A stretch of DNA of 64,000 bases from Chitinophaga silvisoli (GCF_003412465.1 NZ_QTJV01000001.1:496001-560000); one strand, 5' to 3'; numbered from the stretch's first letter, positions 1 through 8,449 are shown. The notes: a model not told the origin generated them from the letters alone. A program made the numbers and translations.

Positions 1-54
1 TCTGCTTATATCACAGGTGAAGTACTGTCCATCAATGGTGGCCTGTACACCTGA
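1..54 (+). CDS. 3-oxoacyl-ACP reductase (FabG-like SDR), C-terminal fragment
   Basis: Only the last 17 codons and the TGA stop lie in the window. The readable tail (ITGEVLSINGGLYT) matches the C-terminal signature of short-chain dehydrogenase/reductases of the FabG type, where a TG..L.VNGG segment closes the fold. The family reduces 3-oxoacyl-ACP to 3-hydroxyacyl-ACP with NADPH in the cytoplasm. Position directly before the ketosynthase, ACP and dehydratase genes fits the ketoreductase of the polyene pathway (the ApeQ role). The identification rests on a short tail, so substrate is inferred from context. Confidence 0.7.
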   Translation, partial: SAYITGEVLSINGGLYT

Positions 55-124
55 TAAAAGTATAATTCATTGTAAACCAATGCACCTTACTGTCACACAC
101 CCACGCACTTACATCCTGCATGCA

Positions 125-150
125 AAACGGGTTAAATCCCCGTTTACTTT
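125..150 (+). terminator. Candidate terminator after the FabG-like gene
   Basis: AAACGGG at 125-131 pairs with CCCGTTT at 139-145 over a 7-nt loop, followed by a short imperfect T-rich stretch. It lies about 70 bases after the reductase stop and 45 bases before the next ketosynthase. The weak T-run makes it a modest terminator; it could also be an attenuating hairpin. Confidence 0.4.
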
Positions 151-189
151 TATAATTTCGCACTCAGGCCTCTCTAAAAATATGTTATC

Positions 190-1416
190 ATGAACAGAGT
201 AGTGATTACCGGATTGGGTATTTATTCCTGTATTGGAAAAAACCTGGAAGCTGTAAGAGACTCGTTATATAAAGGCAAGTCTGGCATTATTCTGGATCCT
301 GCCAGGAAAGAATTTGGGTATCGTTCAGGTTTGACTGGTTATGTAGACCGTCCGGATCTGAAGGGTATGCTGGATCGACGTTCCCGGCTCATGATGCCGG
401 AGCAGGCGGAGTTTGCATATATGAGTACGCGCGAGGCCCTGGCGATGGCTGGCCTGGACCAGGATTACCTGGAAAAGAAGGAAGTGGGGCTGCTGTTTGG
501 CAACGATAGTTCTTCCAAACCGGTGATAGAGGCAACTGATATCATGCGGGAAAAAAAGGATACCATGCTGGTAGGTTCCGGTTCTGTGTTCCAGACCATG
601 AACTCTACGATCAATATGAACCTGGCCACCATCTTCAAGCTAAAGGGCATCAACTTTAGTGTAAGTGCGGCATGTGCCAGTGGTTCCCATGCTATTGGGC
701 TGGGTTATATGTTCATCCGCAATGGTATGCAGGACTGTGTGATCTGTGGAGGTGCACAGGAGATCAATATTTACTCAATGGGCAACTTTGACGGTATCGC
801 TGCCTTTTCAGTAAGGGAAAATGACCCTGCCAAGGCCAGCCGCCCCTTCGATAAAGACAGGGATGGCCTGGTACCCAGTGGGGGCGGGGCTACGGTGATC
901 CTGGAAAGCCTGGAATCGGCACAGCGTCGTGGCGCGACTATCCTGGGTGAGGTGATCGGGTACGGATTCTCTTCCAATGGTGCACATATCTCTAACCCGA
1001 CTATCGAAGGACCGGTACGTTCCCTGGAGATTGCCCTGAAAGATGCAGGTTTAAAGCCATCGGATGTGGAATACATCAATGCGCATGCTACCAGTACGAT
1101 AGCCGGTGATGCCAGTGAAGCGGCGGCCATTGACCAGGTATTTGGGGAGAGCCGACCTTATGTAAGCTCCACCAAATCAATGACGGGGCACGAGTGCTGG
1201 ATGGCAGGTGCAAGCGAAATTGTATACTCAATGCTGATGATGCAAAATGGCTTCATAGCACCCAATATAAACCTGGAAAACCCGGACGGCGCAGCCGCCA
1301 GATTAAATATAGCCGGTACTACCATTAATAAAGATTTTAATATATTTTTGTCTAATTCTTTTGGATTTGGGGGAACCAATTCCTCCCTGATAGTCCGCAA
1401 GTGGAATAATGAATAG
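190..1416 (+). CDS. Beta-ketoacyl-ACP synthase (FabF/FabB type, ApeR-like or ApeO-like)
   Basis: A 408-residue condensing enzyme that would extend an ACP-bound acyl chain with malonyl-ACP by decarboxylative Claisen condensation. The complete catalytic set is visible: nucleophile Cys162 (SAACASG), His299 in NAHATST, Lys329 and His334 in KSMTGH. The glycine-rich C-terminal signature SFGFGGTNSS is also present, and the length is normal for FabF. Start is the ATG at 190. It sits apart from the long operon, with 135 bases before it and 183 bases after it. As one of three complete KS enzymes in the cluster it is unlikely to be the housekeeping FabF, but which extension step it serves cannot be read from sequence. 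Confidence 0.9.
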   Translation: MNRVVITGLGIYSCIGKNLEAVRDSLYKGKSGIILDPARKEFGYRSGLTGYVDRPDLKGMLDRRSRLMMPEQAEFAYMSTREALAMAGLDQDYLEKKEVGLLFGNDSSSKPVIEATDIMREKKDTMLVGSGSVFQTMNSTINMNLATIFKLKGINFSVSAACASGSHAIGLGYMFIRNGMQDCVICGGAQEINIYSMGNFDGIAAFSVRENDPAKASRPFDKDRDGLVPSGGGATVILESLESAQRRGATILGEVIGYGFSSNGAHISNPTIEGPVRSLEIALKDAGLKPSDVEYINAHATSTIAGDASEAAAIDQVFGESRPYVSSTKSMTGHECWMAGASEIVYSMLMMQNGFIAPNINLENPDGAAARLNIAGTTINKDFNIFLSNSFGFGGTNSSLIVRKWNNE

Positions 1417-1454
1417 GCTTGTTGTTAACTGTCAGCACTTTAGAGTATTTATTA

Positions 1455-1462
1455 TAACTTTG
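1455..1462 (+). promoter_or_regulatory. Candidate -7 promoter box for the pigment operon
   Basis: TAACTTTG fits the Bacteroidota -7 consensus TAnnTTTG exactly. It lies in the 183-base gap after the first ketosynthase and would give a leader of roughly 130 bases before the ACP gene. No convincing -33 TTTG is seen at the expected spacing, so this is a candidate only. If real it drives the block of closely spaced + strand genes running to 23249. Confidence 0.45.
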
Positions 1463-1599
1463 AGGCAAAGATCAACTTACAACTATTAAGAAGGGTACAG
1501 AAAGATAAGGGAATACTAAAGACGATAAGGTGACGCGAACTATTTCAAACCAATTTTTTAAACATCACAACCTATATCTGAGTTAGTTTACACTTGATT

Positions 1600-1857
1600 A
1601 TGGATAAGAAAGAGATTATACAAACGACGAATGCATTCCTCGTGGAGGAATTTGAGGCGGATTTGGCATCCCTGACGCCTGATGCTAACCTGAAAGCTAC
1701 CCTGGACCTGGATAGCCTGGACTATATCGACCTGGTGGTTGTGATTGAAAACAATTTCGGCTTCAAGGTAAACCCTGAAGATTTCCAGGGGATCGCTACC
1801 TTCCAGGATTTTTATGACTATGTAGCCAATCGTCTTAAACAAAAAGAACTGGTATAA
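1600..1857 (+). CDS. Acyl carrier protein (first of two)
   Basis: An 85-residue acidic carrier protein. Ser39 in the motif DLDSLDYIDL is the expected phosphopantetheine attachment site. The ATG at 1600 gives MDKKEIIQ; a TTG two codons upstream (1594) is possible but less likely. It tethers the growing chain for the ketosynthases, reductase and dehydratases encoded nearby. Its stop overlaps the start of the acyltransferase by one base (TAATG), implying translational coupling. Aryl-polyene clusters use two ACPs, and a second one occurs at 8450. The AcpS encoded at 21567 probably activates both. Confidence 0.92.
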   Translation: MDKKEIIQTTNAFLVEEFEADLASLTPDANLKATLDLDSLDYIDLVVVIENNFGFKVNPEDFQGIATFQDFYDYVANRLKQKELV

Positions 1858-2747
1858 TGGCTTCCTGGGAGGGAAAGTCCAAAGGGAATAAACTGGGGTA
1901 CAGCATCTTTATTGGGACATTACGTTATGGAGGCGTATTGCCTGCCTACATTTTATTAAGGTTTGTAGCCGCATATTATTTCTTGTTTTCCTATAGTTCA
2001 TCCCGCCCTATTTTTCAATATTTTCATACGAAGGTAGGCTATGGCTGGTGGCAGTCATTGTGGAGTGTGTACAGGAATTATTATGTATTCGGACAGGTAC
2101 TGATCGATAAGGTCATTGTCATGTCCGGATTGTCTAATAAATTTACCTTTGAGTTCGAGGGGGAGCAATACCTCAGGGAGATCACCGCTGCCGGTAAGGG
2201 CGGTATCATGCTGAGTGCCCACCTGGGAAACTGGGAGGTAGCGGGACACCTGTTTACCAGGTTGCAGACCCGCATTAATATTGTGATGTTCGACGGTGAG
2301 CACGAGAGAATCAAAAAGTACTTATCCAGTATAACGGGAGAGCGTAATGTGAATATCATTGTAATTAAGGATGATTTGTCGCACATTTACGCCATCAATG
2401 AAGCGCTGAGCAATCAGGAGCTGGTATGCATGCATGCGGACCGGTTTCTGGCTGGCAATAAAACAGTGAATGCTACCTTTATGGGGCAGGAAGCCAGTTT
2501 TCCGGCAGGACCATTTCTGCTGGCCGCCACCTTCAGGGTACCGGTATCACTGGTTTTTGCATTTAAGGAGACAAATACCCATTACCACCTCTATGCTACG
2601 CCACCCCGTGAATACCATGGCAGGCGCAGGCAGGGGGTAGAGCTGGCTGTACAGGACTTTGTGCAGGAACTGGAAGGTATGGTCAGGAAGTATCCTGAGC
2701 AATGGTTTAATTATTACGATTTCTGGGAACAGCCTAAAAACAATTAA
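1857..2747 (+). CDS. LpxL/LpxM-like lysophospholipid acyltransferase
   Basis: A 296-residue member of the lipid A biosynthesis acyltransferase family, which transfers acyl groups from ACP to lipid acceptors at the inner membrane. The catalytic HX4E motif is His122-Glu127 (HLGNWE). A hydrophobic N-terminal segment around residues 14-47 fits membrane attachment, and the C-terminus ends in the family-like YPEQWFNYYDFW. It starts on the last base of the ACP stop codon. In this setting it plausibly transfers the finished polyene acyl chain from ACP to a lipid or resorcinol acceptor, the role proposed for ApeD-type enzymes. The acceptor is inference. Confidence 0.85.
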   Translation: MASWEGKSKGNKLGYSIFIGTLRYGGVLPAYILLRFVAAYYFLFSYSSSRPIFQYFHTKVGYGWWQSLWSVYRNYYVFGQVLIDKVIVMSGLSNKFTFEFEGEQYLREITAAGKGGIMLSAHLGNWEVAGHLFTRLQTRINIVMFDGEHERIKKYLSSITGERNVNIIVIKDDLSHIYAINEALSNQELVCMHADRFLAGNKTVNATFMGQEASFPAGPFLLAATFRVPVSLVFAFKETNTHYHLYATPPREYHGRRRQGVELAVQDFVQELEGMVRKYPEQWFNYYDFWEQPKNN

Positions 2748-2755
2748 TAAACACG

Positions 2756-3175
2756 ATGTTCATCCATACAGACGACATTACAGCATATATTCCTCAGCGT
2801 GCGCCGATCGTAATGATCAGTGGCATCCTGGAAGTAAAAGATAATATTACGCGAACCGGCCTGCAGATAGCGCCGGATAATTTGTTTGTAGAGGAAGGCG
2901 TGTTTAAATCACCAGGACTGCTGGAAAATATGGCACAGACTGCCGCAGCAAGAGTGGGGTATGTAGCCCAACAGGAAAAAACGCCTGTGCCCATCGGGTT
3001 TATCGGTGCGGTAAAAGATTTTGAAGTGTTTGCGTTCCCGCCTGCAGGCTCTTTCATCGAAACTACCACGGAGATTGTGAGCCAGGTATTCAATGCTACC
3101 ATGGTGGCTGCTAAAGTTCAGTTAAACGGAAAAGTGATGGCTCAATGTGAGCTCAAAATATTTATAAACCCCTAA
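2756..3175 (+). CDS. Hotdog-fold hydroxyacyl-ACP dehydratase subunit (ApeP-like), lacks catalytic His
   Basis: A 139-residue single hotdog domain related to 3-hydroxyacyl-ACP dehydratases. The central helix motif GLLENMAQTAAA (Glu57) matches FabZ/FabA-type enzymes, keeping the catalytic acid. The usual GHFP histidine is absent: the aligned strand reads APDNLFVEEG, and the protein has almost no histidines. The second dehydratase at 12934 shows the opposite pattern (His kept, Glu replaced). In aryl-polyene systems the two dehydratases ApeI and ApeP are reported to act as a complex, so the two proteins here may form a heterodimer with a composite active site. It follows the acyltransferase by 8 bases. 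Confidence 0.8.
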   Translation: MFIHTDDITAYIPQRAPIVMISGILEVKDNITRTGLQIAPDNLFVEEGVFKSPGLLENMAQTAAARVGYVAQQEKTPVPIGFIGAVKDFEVFAFPPAGSFIETTTEIVSQVFNATMVAAKVQLNGKVMAQCELKIFINP

Positions 3176-3195
3176 TCACTTAAAAACCATTCTTT

Positions 3196-3924
3196 ATGAC
3201 GCATGTTAGAAAACAACATTTTCTTCTGCTGACATTGTTCCTGTTATGTAGCGCAAGCATAAGCGGTTATGCACAATCATTAAAAGAGTTTTTCGCCAAC
3301 ACATCTACTCCACTCACTTACCTGGGTGTAGACTTTTCATTGACGAAGATCCAGGGAGAAACGGCTACGCCGACGGAGATCAAAGAAAAGTTTGAACCTA
3401 TTAATTCTGTCATCATTACTGAAGCAAAGAAATATGACGTAACCGGCTCTTTCAAAAGAACAGCGCCTGTTATCAATTATCCCGATGCGGTAAATAAGGT
3501 AAATGACAATGCCAATGTGGCCGGTATGAAGACTGACAATGTCAGCGATCTGGGTACATTGACTGCTGAGGACGTGGCCAAACATGTAAAGACCTACAAC
3601 CTGAGCGGCAAGTCAGGTATCGGGTTGGTATTCGTAATGGAAGGCATGAGCAAGACCAATAAGGAAGCATCTATGTATGCGGTGCTCCTGGACCTGGGCA
3701 CAAAGAAAGTGCTGAATTCAGAAAAAATCACCGGTAAGGCACAGGGTTTCGGTTTCCGTAACTACTGGGCATATACCGTTTACAAAGTACTGCACACAAT
3801 AAGTACCGATAAATATAAGGACTGGGCAAAAGCAGCTGCATCAGCTCCTGAAGAAAAGGTAGCGGAAGCGCCAAAAGCGGATACCGCAAAGCCGAAAGCC
3901 AAAAAAGGCAAGAAGGCGGTGTGA
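3196..3924 (+). CDS. Exported protein of unknown function in the pigment cluster
   Basis: I do not recognise a family. The 242-residue product begins with a clear Sec signal peptide (about residues 1-27; hydrophobic core then GYAQS) and no lipobox cysteine, so it should be periplasmic or surface exposed. Residues about 28-215 look like a single globular domain. The last 25 residues are rich in Ala, Lys, Pro and Glu and end KKGKKAV, a likely disordered basic tail. It is wedged between the dehydratase and the thioesterase with short gaps (20 and 16 bases). Co-transcription suggests a role in pigment transport or anchoring, but nothing in the sequence shows this directly. Confidence 0.75.
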   Translation: MTHVRKQHFLLLTLFLLCSASISGYAQSLKEFFANTSTPLTYLGVDFSLTKIQGETATPTEIKEKFEPINSVIITEAKKYDVTGSFKRTAPVINYPDAVNKVNDNANVAGMKTDNVSDLGTLTAEDVAKHVKTYNLSGKSGIGLVFVMEGMSKTNKEASMYAVLLDLGTKKVLNSEKITGKAQGFGFRNYWAYTVYKVLHTISTDKYKDWAKAAASAPEEKVAEAPKADTAKPKAKKGKKAV

Positions 3925-3940
3925 TAAAACAGAGGAATAT

Positions 3941-4366
3941 ATGTACCCGACACTAACGGAAAAGGCCAATATACTGGTAAAGTTTAACGAAGCAGATCCG
4001 CTGGGAATAGTATGGCATGGTCACTACATACGCTATTTTGAAGATGGCCGCGAAGCCTTTGGAGAAAAGTATGGGTTCCGTTATCTCGATATATATAATC
4101 ATGGTTATTCGGTGCCGGTTGTAAAGGTGGATTGTAATTACAAGCGCTCTTTACGTTATGGCGACCGCGTTATTGTAGAAACTACCTATGTAAATACCCG
4201 GGCAGCCAAACTTAAGTTTGAGTATAAGTTATACAATGCTGCCACCGGTGAACTGGTGGCTGACGGAAGTTCCATGCAGGTATTTCTCGATATAGAGACA
4301 AATTCATTGCAACTGACCCTGCCTCCCTTTTTCGAGAAATGGAAAAGGGAGCATGGGCAGCTGTAG
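3941..4366 (+). CDS. Acyl-CoA/ACP thioesterase, 4HBT YbgC-like hotdog
   Basis: A 141-residue hotdog thioesterase. The 4-hydroxybenzoyl-CoA thioesterase/YbgC signature is visible near the N-terminus: catalytic-type Asp19 in NEADPLGIVWHGHY, followed by YFEDGREAF. The family hydrolyses acyl-CoA or acyl-ACP thioesters in the cytoplasm. Aryl-polyene clusters carry such a thioesterase (ApeK-type), thought to release or edit chains. Genes on both sides belong to the same operon, 16 and 23 bases away. Whether the substrate is the mature polyene or a stalled intermediate cannot be told. Confidence 0.85.
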   Translation: MYPTLTEKANILVKFNEADPLGIVWHGHYIRYFEDGREAFGEKYGFRYLDIYNHGYSVPVVKVDCNYKRSLRYGDRVIVETTYVNTRAAKLKFEYKLYNAATGELVADGSSMQVFLDIETNSLQLTLPPFFEKWKREHGQL

Positions 4367-4389
4367 CAGTTAAATAAAAATGAGCGGAC

Positions 4390-5493
4390 ATGAGGAATGT
4401 GTATGTAGCGGCAGATAATATCTTTTCTCCGCTGGGTAGTACAACAGCTGAAAATTTTGCACAGGTATGTAATGGGCAGAGCGGTATTCGCCTGCATGAT
4501 GATCCGGCTTTTGCGCCGGGTCCTTTTCATGCTGCCATGTTTGCACCCGGACAGCTGAATATGACTGCCTTTACACGTTTTGAACAGATGCTGATTCGTT
4601 CTGTACAGCAGGTACTGGACCAGGGCAACATTGATATCAACGATGGGCGTACTGCATTCATCGTATCCACTACCAAGGGGAATATCGAATTGCTGGAAGA
4701 ACAGGGAAATCCTGCAATGGCAGAGATGGAACTCTTCCACACTGCCCGCAAGGTAGCTACTCACTTTGGTTATACAGCTGACCCGATTGTGGTCAGCAAT
4801 GCCTGTATCTCAGGTTTGCTGGCAATCCTTACCGCCAGAAGACTGATGCTGTCAGGCAGGTATGATCAGGCAATTGTAACGGGAGCGGATGTACTGACTA
4901 AGTTTGTATTGTCCGGTTTCCAGTCATTCCAGGCAGTGAGTCCTGAGCCCTGCAGGCCTTTTGATGCAGAACGCAAGGGCGTGACATTGGGCGAAGGTGC
5001 AGCTACAGTACTGCTGACTACAAGGGAAGCTGGCATTCGTGTCGGCGCAGGTGCCGTTACAAACGATGCCAATCACATATCTGGTCCCAGCCGTACAGGT
5101 GCGGAACTGGGTTATGCGATGCGGCAGGCGCTGAAAGGAACTGGTCTAACCCCATCGGATATTGGATTTGTATCCGCACATGGTACAGCTACCATGTACA
5201 ATGATGAGATGGAGTCCAAAGCCTTGCACCTCGCAGGTTTGTTGGACAGGCCTGTGAATAGCCTGAAAGGATACTATGGACATACCCTGGGTGCCGCCGG
5301 CCTGATAGAAGCAATTATCGGCATGCGGGCACTACAGCAGGATACTGTGATCCCAACATTGGGATTCGAAACACTGGGTGTAAGTCAGCCGGTATTAATC
5401 AATAATCAGATAACCTACAAACCAATGCAGCATTTCCTGAAAACAGTGTCGGGATTTGGAGGGTGTAATGCTGCGATGGTATTTTCTAAATAG
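4390..5493 (+). CDS. Beta-ketoacyl-ACP synthase (second complete KS)
   Basis: A 367-residue ketosynthase, shorter than typical FabF (about 410) because its N-terminal half is compact. Catalytic residues are all present: Cys139 in SNACISG, His264 in SAHGTAT, Lys293 and His298 in KGYYGHTLGAAG. The C-terminal VSGFGGCNAAM loop is conserved. It therefore should be a working condensing enzyme rather than a chain-length factor. It lies between the thioesterase and the methyltransferase. With KS genes at 190 and 8717 it gives three active candidates; one may prime with the aryl starter and the others elongate, but sequence alone does not assign the steps. Confidence 0.88.
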   Translation: MRNVYVAADNIFSPLGSTTAENFAQVCNGQSGIRLHDDPAFAPGPFHAAMFAPGQLNMTAFTRFEQMLIRSVQQVLDQGNIDINDGRTAFIVSTTKGNIELLEEQGNPAMAEMELFHTARKVATHFGYTADPIVVSNACISGLLAILTARRLMLSGRYDQAIVTGADVLTKFVLSGFQSFQAVSPEPCRPFDAERKGVTLGEGAATVLLTTREAGIRVGAGAVTNDANHISGPSRTGAELGYAMRQALKGTGLTPSDIGFVSAHGTATMYNDEMESKALHLAGLLDRPVNSLKGYYGHTLGAAGLIEAIIGMRALQQDTVIPTLGFETLGVSQPVLINNQITYKPMQHFLKTVSGFGGCNAAMVFSK

Positions 5494-5506
5494 ATATACA
5501 CACAGC

Positions 5507-6574
5507 ATGGAGCTTTTTAGTAAAGAAACAAAGACAGCCCTACAGGCACAGGAAGCAGCACTGAGACTGGCATTCGCACCGATCGCATTTCAGGCTACCC
5601 GCGCATTGCGTGATTTTGGTATTCTGGAAGTGATCAGCAATAGTGGTCCTGAAGGGCTGACGATTGAAGAAGTACTAGCGCACGTAAAGCTGTCCCGTTA
5701 CGCTGTACGTGTATTACTGGAGGCTGGTTTGGGTATGGAATTACTGATTGTGAGTGAGCAGAAGAAGTATTCCCTGACAAAAACAGGTTACTTTATTCAG
5801 CATGACAGGCTGACCCGCATCAACATGGATTTCTCCCAGGACATCTGTTACCTGGGTATGAACCACCTGAAGGAAAGTCTGCAGGAAGGCCGTCCTGCGG
5901 GTCTGAAAGAACTGGGTCCATGGGATACCATTTACCCGGGTTTACCATTGCTGCCACCTGAAATTGGCAAGAGCTGGTTCGAATTTGACCATTATTATTC
6001 TGATCTGGCCTTTCCACAGGCGCTGCAGATCGTATTTGCAAATAAACCCCGCACCCTGCTTGACATTGGCGGTAACACCGGGAAATGGACGCTGGCATGT
6101 ACAAAGCACGATGCAGATGTTCGGGTAACGATGTTTGACCTGCCAGGTGAAATTGAAATTGCAGCGCAAAAGATGAAAGATGAGGGGGTAGCGGATCGTG
6201 TATCTTTCCACGAAGCGAATATCCTGGATGAAAGTCTGCCTTTCCCACAGGGATTCGATGCAATCTGGATGAGCCAGTTCCTTGACTGTTTCTCCGAAGA
6301 GCAGATTGTATCTATCCTGAAGCGTTGCCGCGAAGCACTGACTGAAAACGGTACGATCTATATCCTGGAGCCATTCTGGAACAGACAGCGCTTTAAGTCA
6401 GCAGCATTTAGCCTGCAGCAAACCAGCCTTTACTTTACTGCTATGGCTAATGGAAACAGTCAGATGTACCACACGGACGACTTCTTCAAATGCATTGCTG
6501 ATGCGGGTCTGCGTATCGTAGAAGAAAATAACGAAATGGGCTTAAATTATACCCTCTTAAAGTGTCAAAAATGA
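5507..6574 (+). CDS. SAM-dependent O-methyltransferase (acetylserotonin/hydroxyneurosporene type)
   Basis: A 355-residue methyltransferase with an N-terminal winged-helix dimerisation domain (about residues 20-95) and a C-terminal Rossmann domain. Motif I is LLDIGGNTGKW (around residue 185), followed by the acidic motif VTMFDLPGEIE and the DCFSEEQ region, all typical of small-molecule O-methyltransferases. I chose the ATG at 5507 (MELFSKETK); an upstream in-frame start at 5456 would lie inside the ketosynthase gene. It overlaps the next gene by 13 bases. A likely role is methylating a phenolic hydroxyl or carboxyl of the pigment; the position modified is inference. Confidence 0.85.
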   Translation: MELFSKETKTALQAQEAALRLAFAPIAFQATRALRDFGILEVISNSGPEGLTIEEVLAHVKLSRYAVRVLLEAGLGMELLIVSEQKKYSLTKTGYFIQHDRLTRINMDFSQDICYLGMNHLKESLQEGRPAGLKELGPWDTIYPGLPLLPPEIGKSWFEFDHYYSDLAFPQALQIVFANKPRTLLDIGGNTGKWTLACTKHDADVRVTMFDLPGEIEIAAQKMKDEGVADRVSFHEANILDESLPFPQGFDAIWMSQFLDCFSEEQIVSILKRCREALTENGTIYILEPFWNRQRFKSAAFSLQQTSLYFTAMANGNSQMYHTDDFFKCIADAGLRIVEENNEMGLNYTLLKCQK

Positions 6575-7818
6575 GAGAAAAAGTAGACGTGCTGGTCATA
6601 GGAGCCGGCCCTTCCGGAACTGTTGCTGCTTCTATCATCAGGCAGGCAGGTTATTCTGTGAAGATCGTCGAGAAATTACAATTTCCCCGTTTTGTGATCG
6701 GGGAGAGTCTGTTGCCCCGTAGCATGGAAGCTTTGTCTGAAGCAAAGTTCATCGATGCGATTACTGCGAAAGGTTTCCAGCAGAAGTTTGGAGCCAAGTT
6801 CGTAAAGGGCGATAAGATCTGTGATTTTACTTTTAAAGAACAATATACAAAAGGCTGGGACTGGACCTGGCAGGTAACCAGGGCTGATTTTGATAAAGCA
6901 CTGGCAGATGCGGTAGAGGAGATGGGAGTACCGGTATGCTACAATACTACTGTAACCAATATTGAATTCAATGGCACTGATTCTGTGACCACAGTAGAAG
7001 AGGCGGGTGGTAAGCAGTATGAGATTGAGGCCCGTTTTATAGTAGATGGGAGTGGGTATGGAAGAGTGATTCCGCGCCTCTTCAACCTGGAGAAAAGCTC
7101 TAATTTACAACCACGCAAGGCTTTGTTTGCCCACACAGTGGATGTAAACAGGCTGCAATACGATGAGCCGAACCGAATTACAGCGGTGGTACACAGACCG
7201 GGTACCTGGATCTGGATTATTCCATTCAGTTCCGGCAATACTTCGGTAGGTTTCGTGAGTGATCCTTCATTCCACAATGAATTTCCAGGTACGCCGGAAG
7301 AGCAGTTCCGTGCTATGCTGGCTGCCGAGCCTTATACCAGGGAGCGTTTCAAAGATGTAGAACTGGTATTTGAGCCACGGATACTGGAGTCCTGGTCTGC
7401 AACAACAGATAAGTTCTATGGAGAAGGTTTTGTGCTGACGGGGAATGTAACAGAGTTCCTGGATCCTATTTTCTCATCAGGGGTCACACTGGCCTGTGTG
7501 TCTGCACAGACAGCATCTAAGCTGGTGATCCGCAAGCTGAAAGGCGAAGATGTGGATTGGGAAAAGGAATACATGCAACCCACTATGCAGGGAGTGAATA
7601 CCTTCCGCTCTTATGTGATGGCATGGTATGAGGGTACGCTGGATAAAATTTTCTTTGCAAAGAATATCCAGGAAGATGTGAAGAACCAGATCTGTTCTGT
7701 ACTGGCGGGTTATGTATGGGATGAAACTAACCCATATGTACAAAACCATGAGAAAGGGCTGCAACGGCTGGCACGTACCATTGAACTGATGGAAAAGATT
7801 GACGAATTTAATAGATAA
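6562..7818 (+). CDS. FAD-dependent halogenase/monooxygenase of the tryptophan-halogenase superfamily
   Basis: A 418-residue flavoprotein. The N-terminal GAGPSG (residues 14-19) binds FAD and GESLLPR (48-53) is the family motif. Two signatures of flavin-dependent halogenases are readable: WxWxIP as WIWIIP (216-221) and FxxPxxSxG as FLDPIFSSG (299-307). Lys79 lies where the halogenase lysine is expected, but that alignment is by eye. Such enzymes use FADH2, O2 and chloride or bromide to make hypohalous acid; relatives without halide binding hydroxylate. Some flexirubins are chlorinated on the aryl ring, which fits. The start may be 6562 or the ATG at 6571. A partner flavin reductase is not seen here. 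Confidence 0.82.
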   Translation: MSKMREKVDVLVIGAGPSGTVAASIIRQAGYSVKIVEKLQFPRFVIGESLLPRSMEALSEAKFIDAITAKGFQQKFGAKFVKGDKICDFTFKEQYTKGWDWTWQVTRADFDKALADAVEEMGVPVCYNTTVTNIEFNGTDSVTTVEEAGGKQYEIEARFIVDGSGYGRVIPRLFNLEKSSNLQPRKALFAHTVDVNRLQYDEPNRITAVVHRPGTWIWIIPFSSGNTSVGFVSDPSFHNEFPGTPEEQFRAMLAAEPYTRERFKDVELVFEPRILESWSATTDKFYGEGFVLTGNVTEFLDPIFSSGVTLACVSAQTASKLVIRKLKGEDVDWEKEYMQPTMQGVNTFRSYVMAWYEGTLDKIFFAKNIQEDVKNQICSVLAGYVWDETNPYVQNHEKGLQRLARTIELMEKIDEFNR

Positions 7819-7826
7819 GATCAAAG

Positions 7827-7832
7827 AGGAGG
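7827..7832 (+). promoter_or_regulatory. Shine-Dalgarno supporting a TTG start
   Basis: AGGAGG ends 9 bases before the TTG at 7842. Most genes in this window lack such a site, so it decides the start of the truncated KS-like gene. Confidence 0.55.
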
Positions 7833-7841
7833 AAGTACAAC

Positions 7842-8402
7842 TTGGATAGCACCGGGCTAAATATAACTGGAAGTGTGGTGATCCGGAACAACCGGATCTA
7901 CAGGAACAATGAGGTGATCTGGGAGACACCGGAAGATCAGTCTTTGCCTGACTTTTTGCGGGCGGCATATGATCATTTTTCGGGACAGTATCCCAAGTTT
8001 CATAAGATGGATCATCTCAGTAAGCTGGGATGGCTGGCGGCAGAAGTCCTTTTACAGCACCGACCGTTTACCGGCTATGCGCCTGAGCAGGTAGGATTGG
8101 TTTTAGCCAATCGTAGCGCCAGTCTGGATACAGACCTGCGCTATTTTGATTCTATTAAGGACTTTCCCAGTCCGGCGTTGTTTGTATACACGCTGGCGAA
8201 TATAGTAATGGGGGAGATCAGCATCCGTCATGGATTTAAAGGTGAGAATGCATTCTTTACTTCGGATACTTATGATGAGGGGCTGATAATGGGGTATACC
8301 AGACAGTTACTGTATGAAGGAGCTGTCAGCGCCGTATTATGTGGATGGGTAGAGGTGATGGGAAGTGCGTACGAAGTGATCCTTCACCAGGTTGAAAAAT
8401 AA
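7842..8402 (+). CDS. Truncated, Cys-less ketosynthase-like protein
   Basis: A 186-residue protein resembling only the N-terminal half of a beta-ketoacyl synthase. The segment VGLVLANRSASLDTD recalls the KS region before the nucleophile, and FTSDTYDEGLIMGY stands where active KSs have TAC(S)SG, so the nucleophilic Cys is missing. The C-terminal half with both histidines is absent. The start is a TTG at 7842 preceded by AGGAGG at 7827-7832, an unusually strong Shine-Dalgarno for Bacteroidota; the first ATG lies some 55 codons in. It directly precedes the second ACP. It is probably non-catalytic, perhaps a scaffold or docking partner for KS/ACP; this is inference. Confidence 0.72.
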   Translation: MDSTGLNITGSVVIRNNRIYRNNEVIWETPEDQSLPDFLRAAYDHFSGQYPKFHKMDHLSKLGWLAAEVLLQHRPFTGYAPEQVGLVLANRSASLDTDLRYFDSIKDFPSPALFVYTLANIVMGEISIRHGFKGENAFFTSDTYDEGLIMGYTRQLLYEGAVSAVLCGWVEVMGSAYEVILHQVEK

Positions 8403-8449
8403 TTTCTATCCGTGGCTCATAGTAGTCACGACCTATAAAAAATAATATC

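Noticed and set aside
5456..5506. Upstream start for the O-methyltransferase
   Set aside because: It would overlap the end of the ketosynthase gene and add residues with no family match; the ATG at 5507 gives a normal N-terminus.
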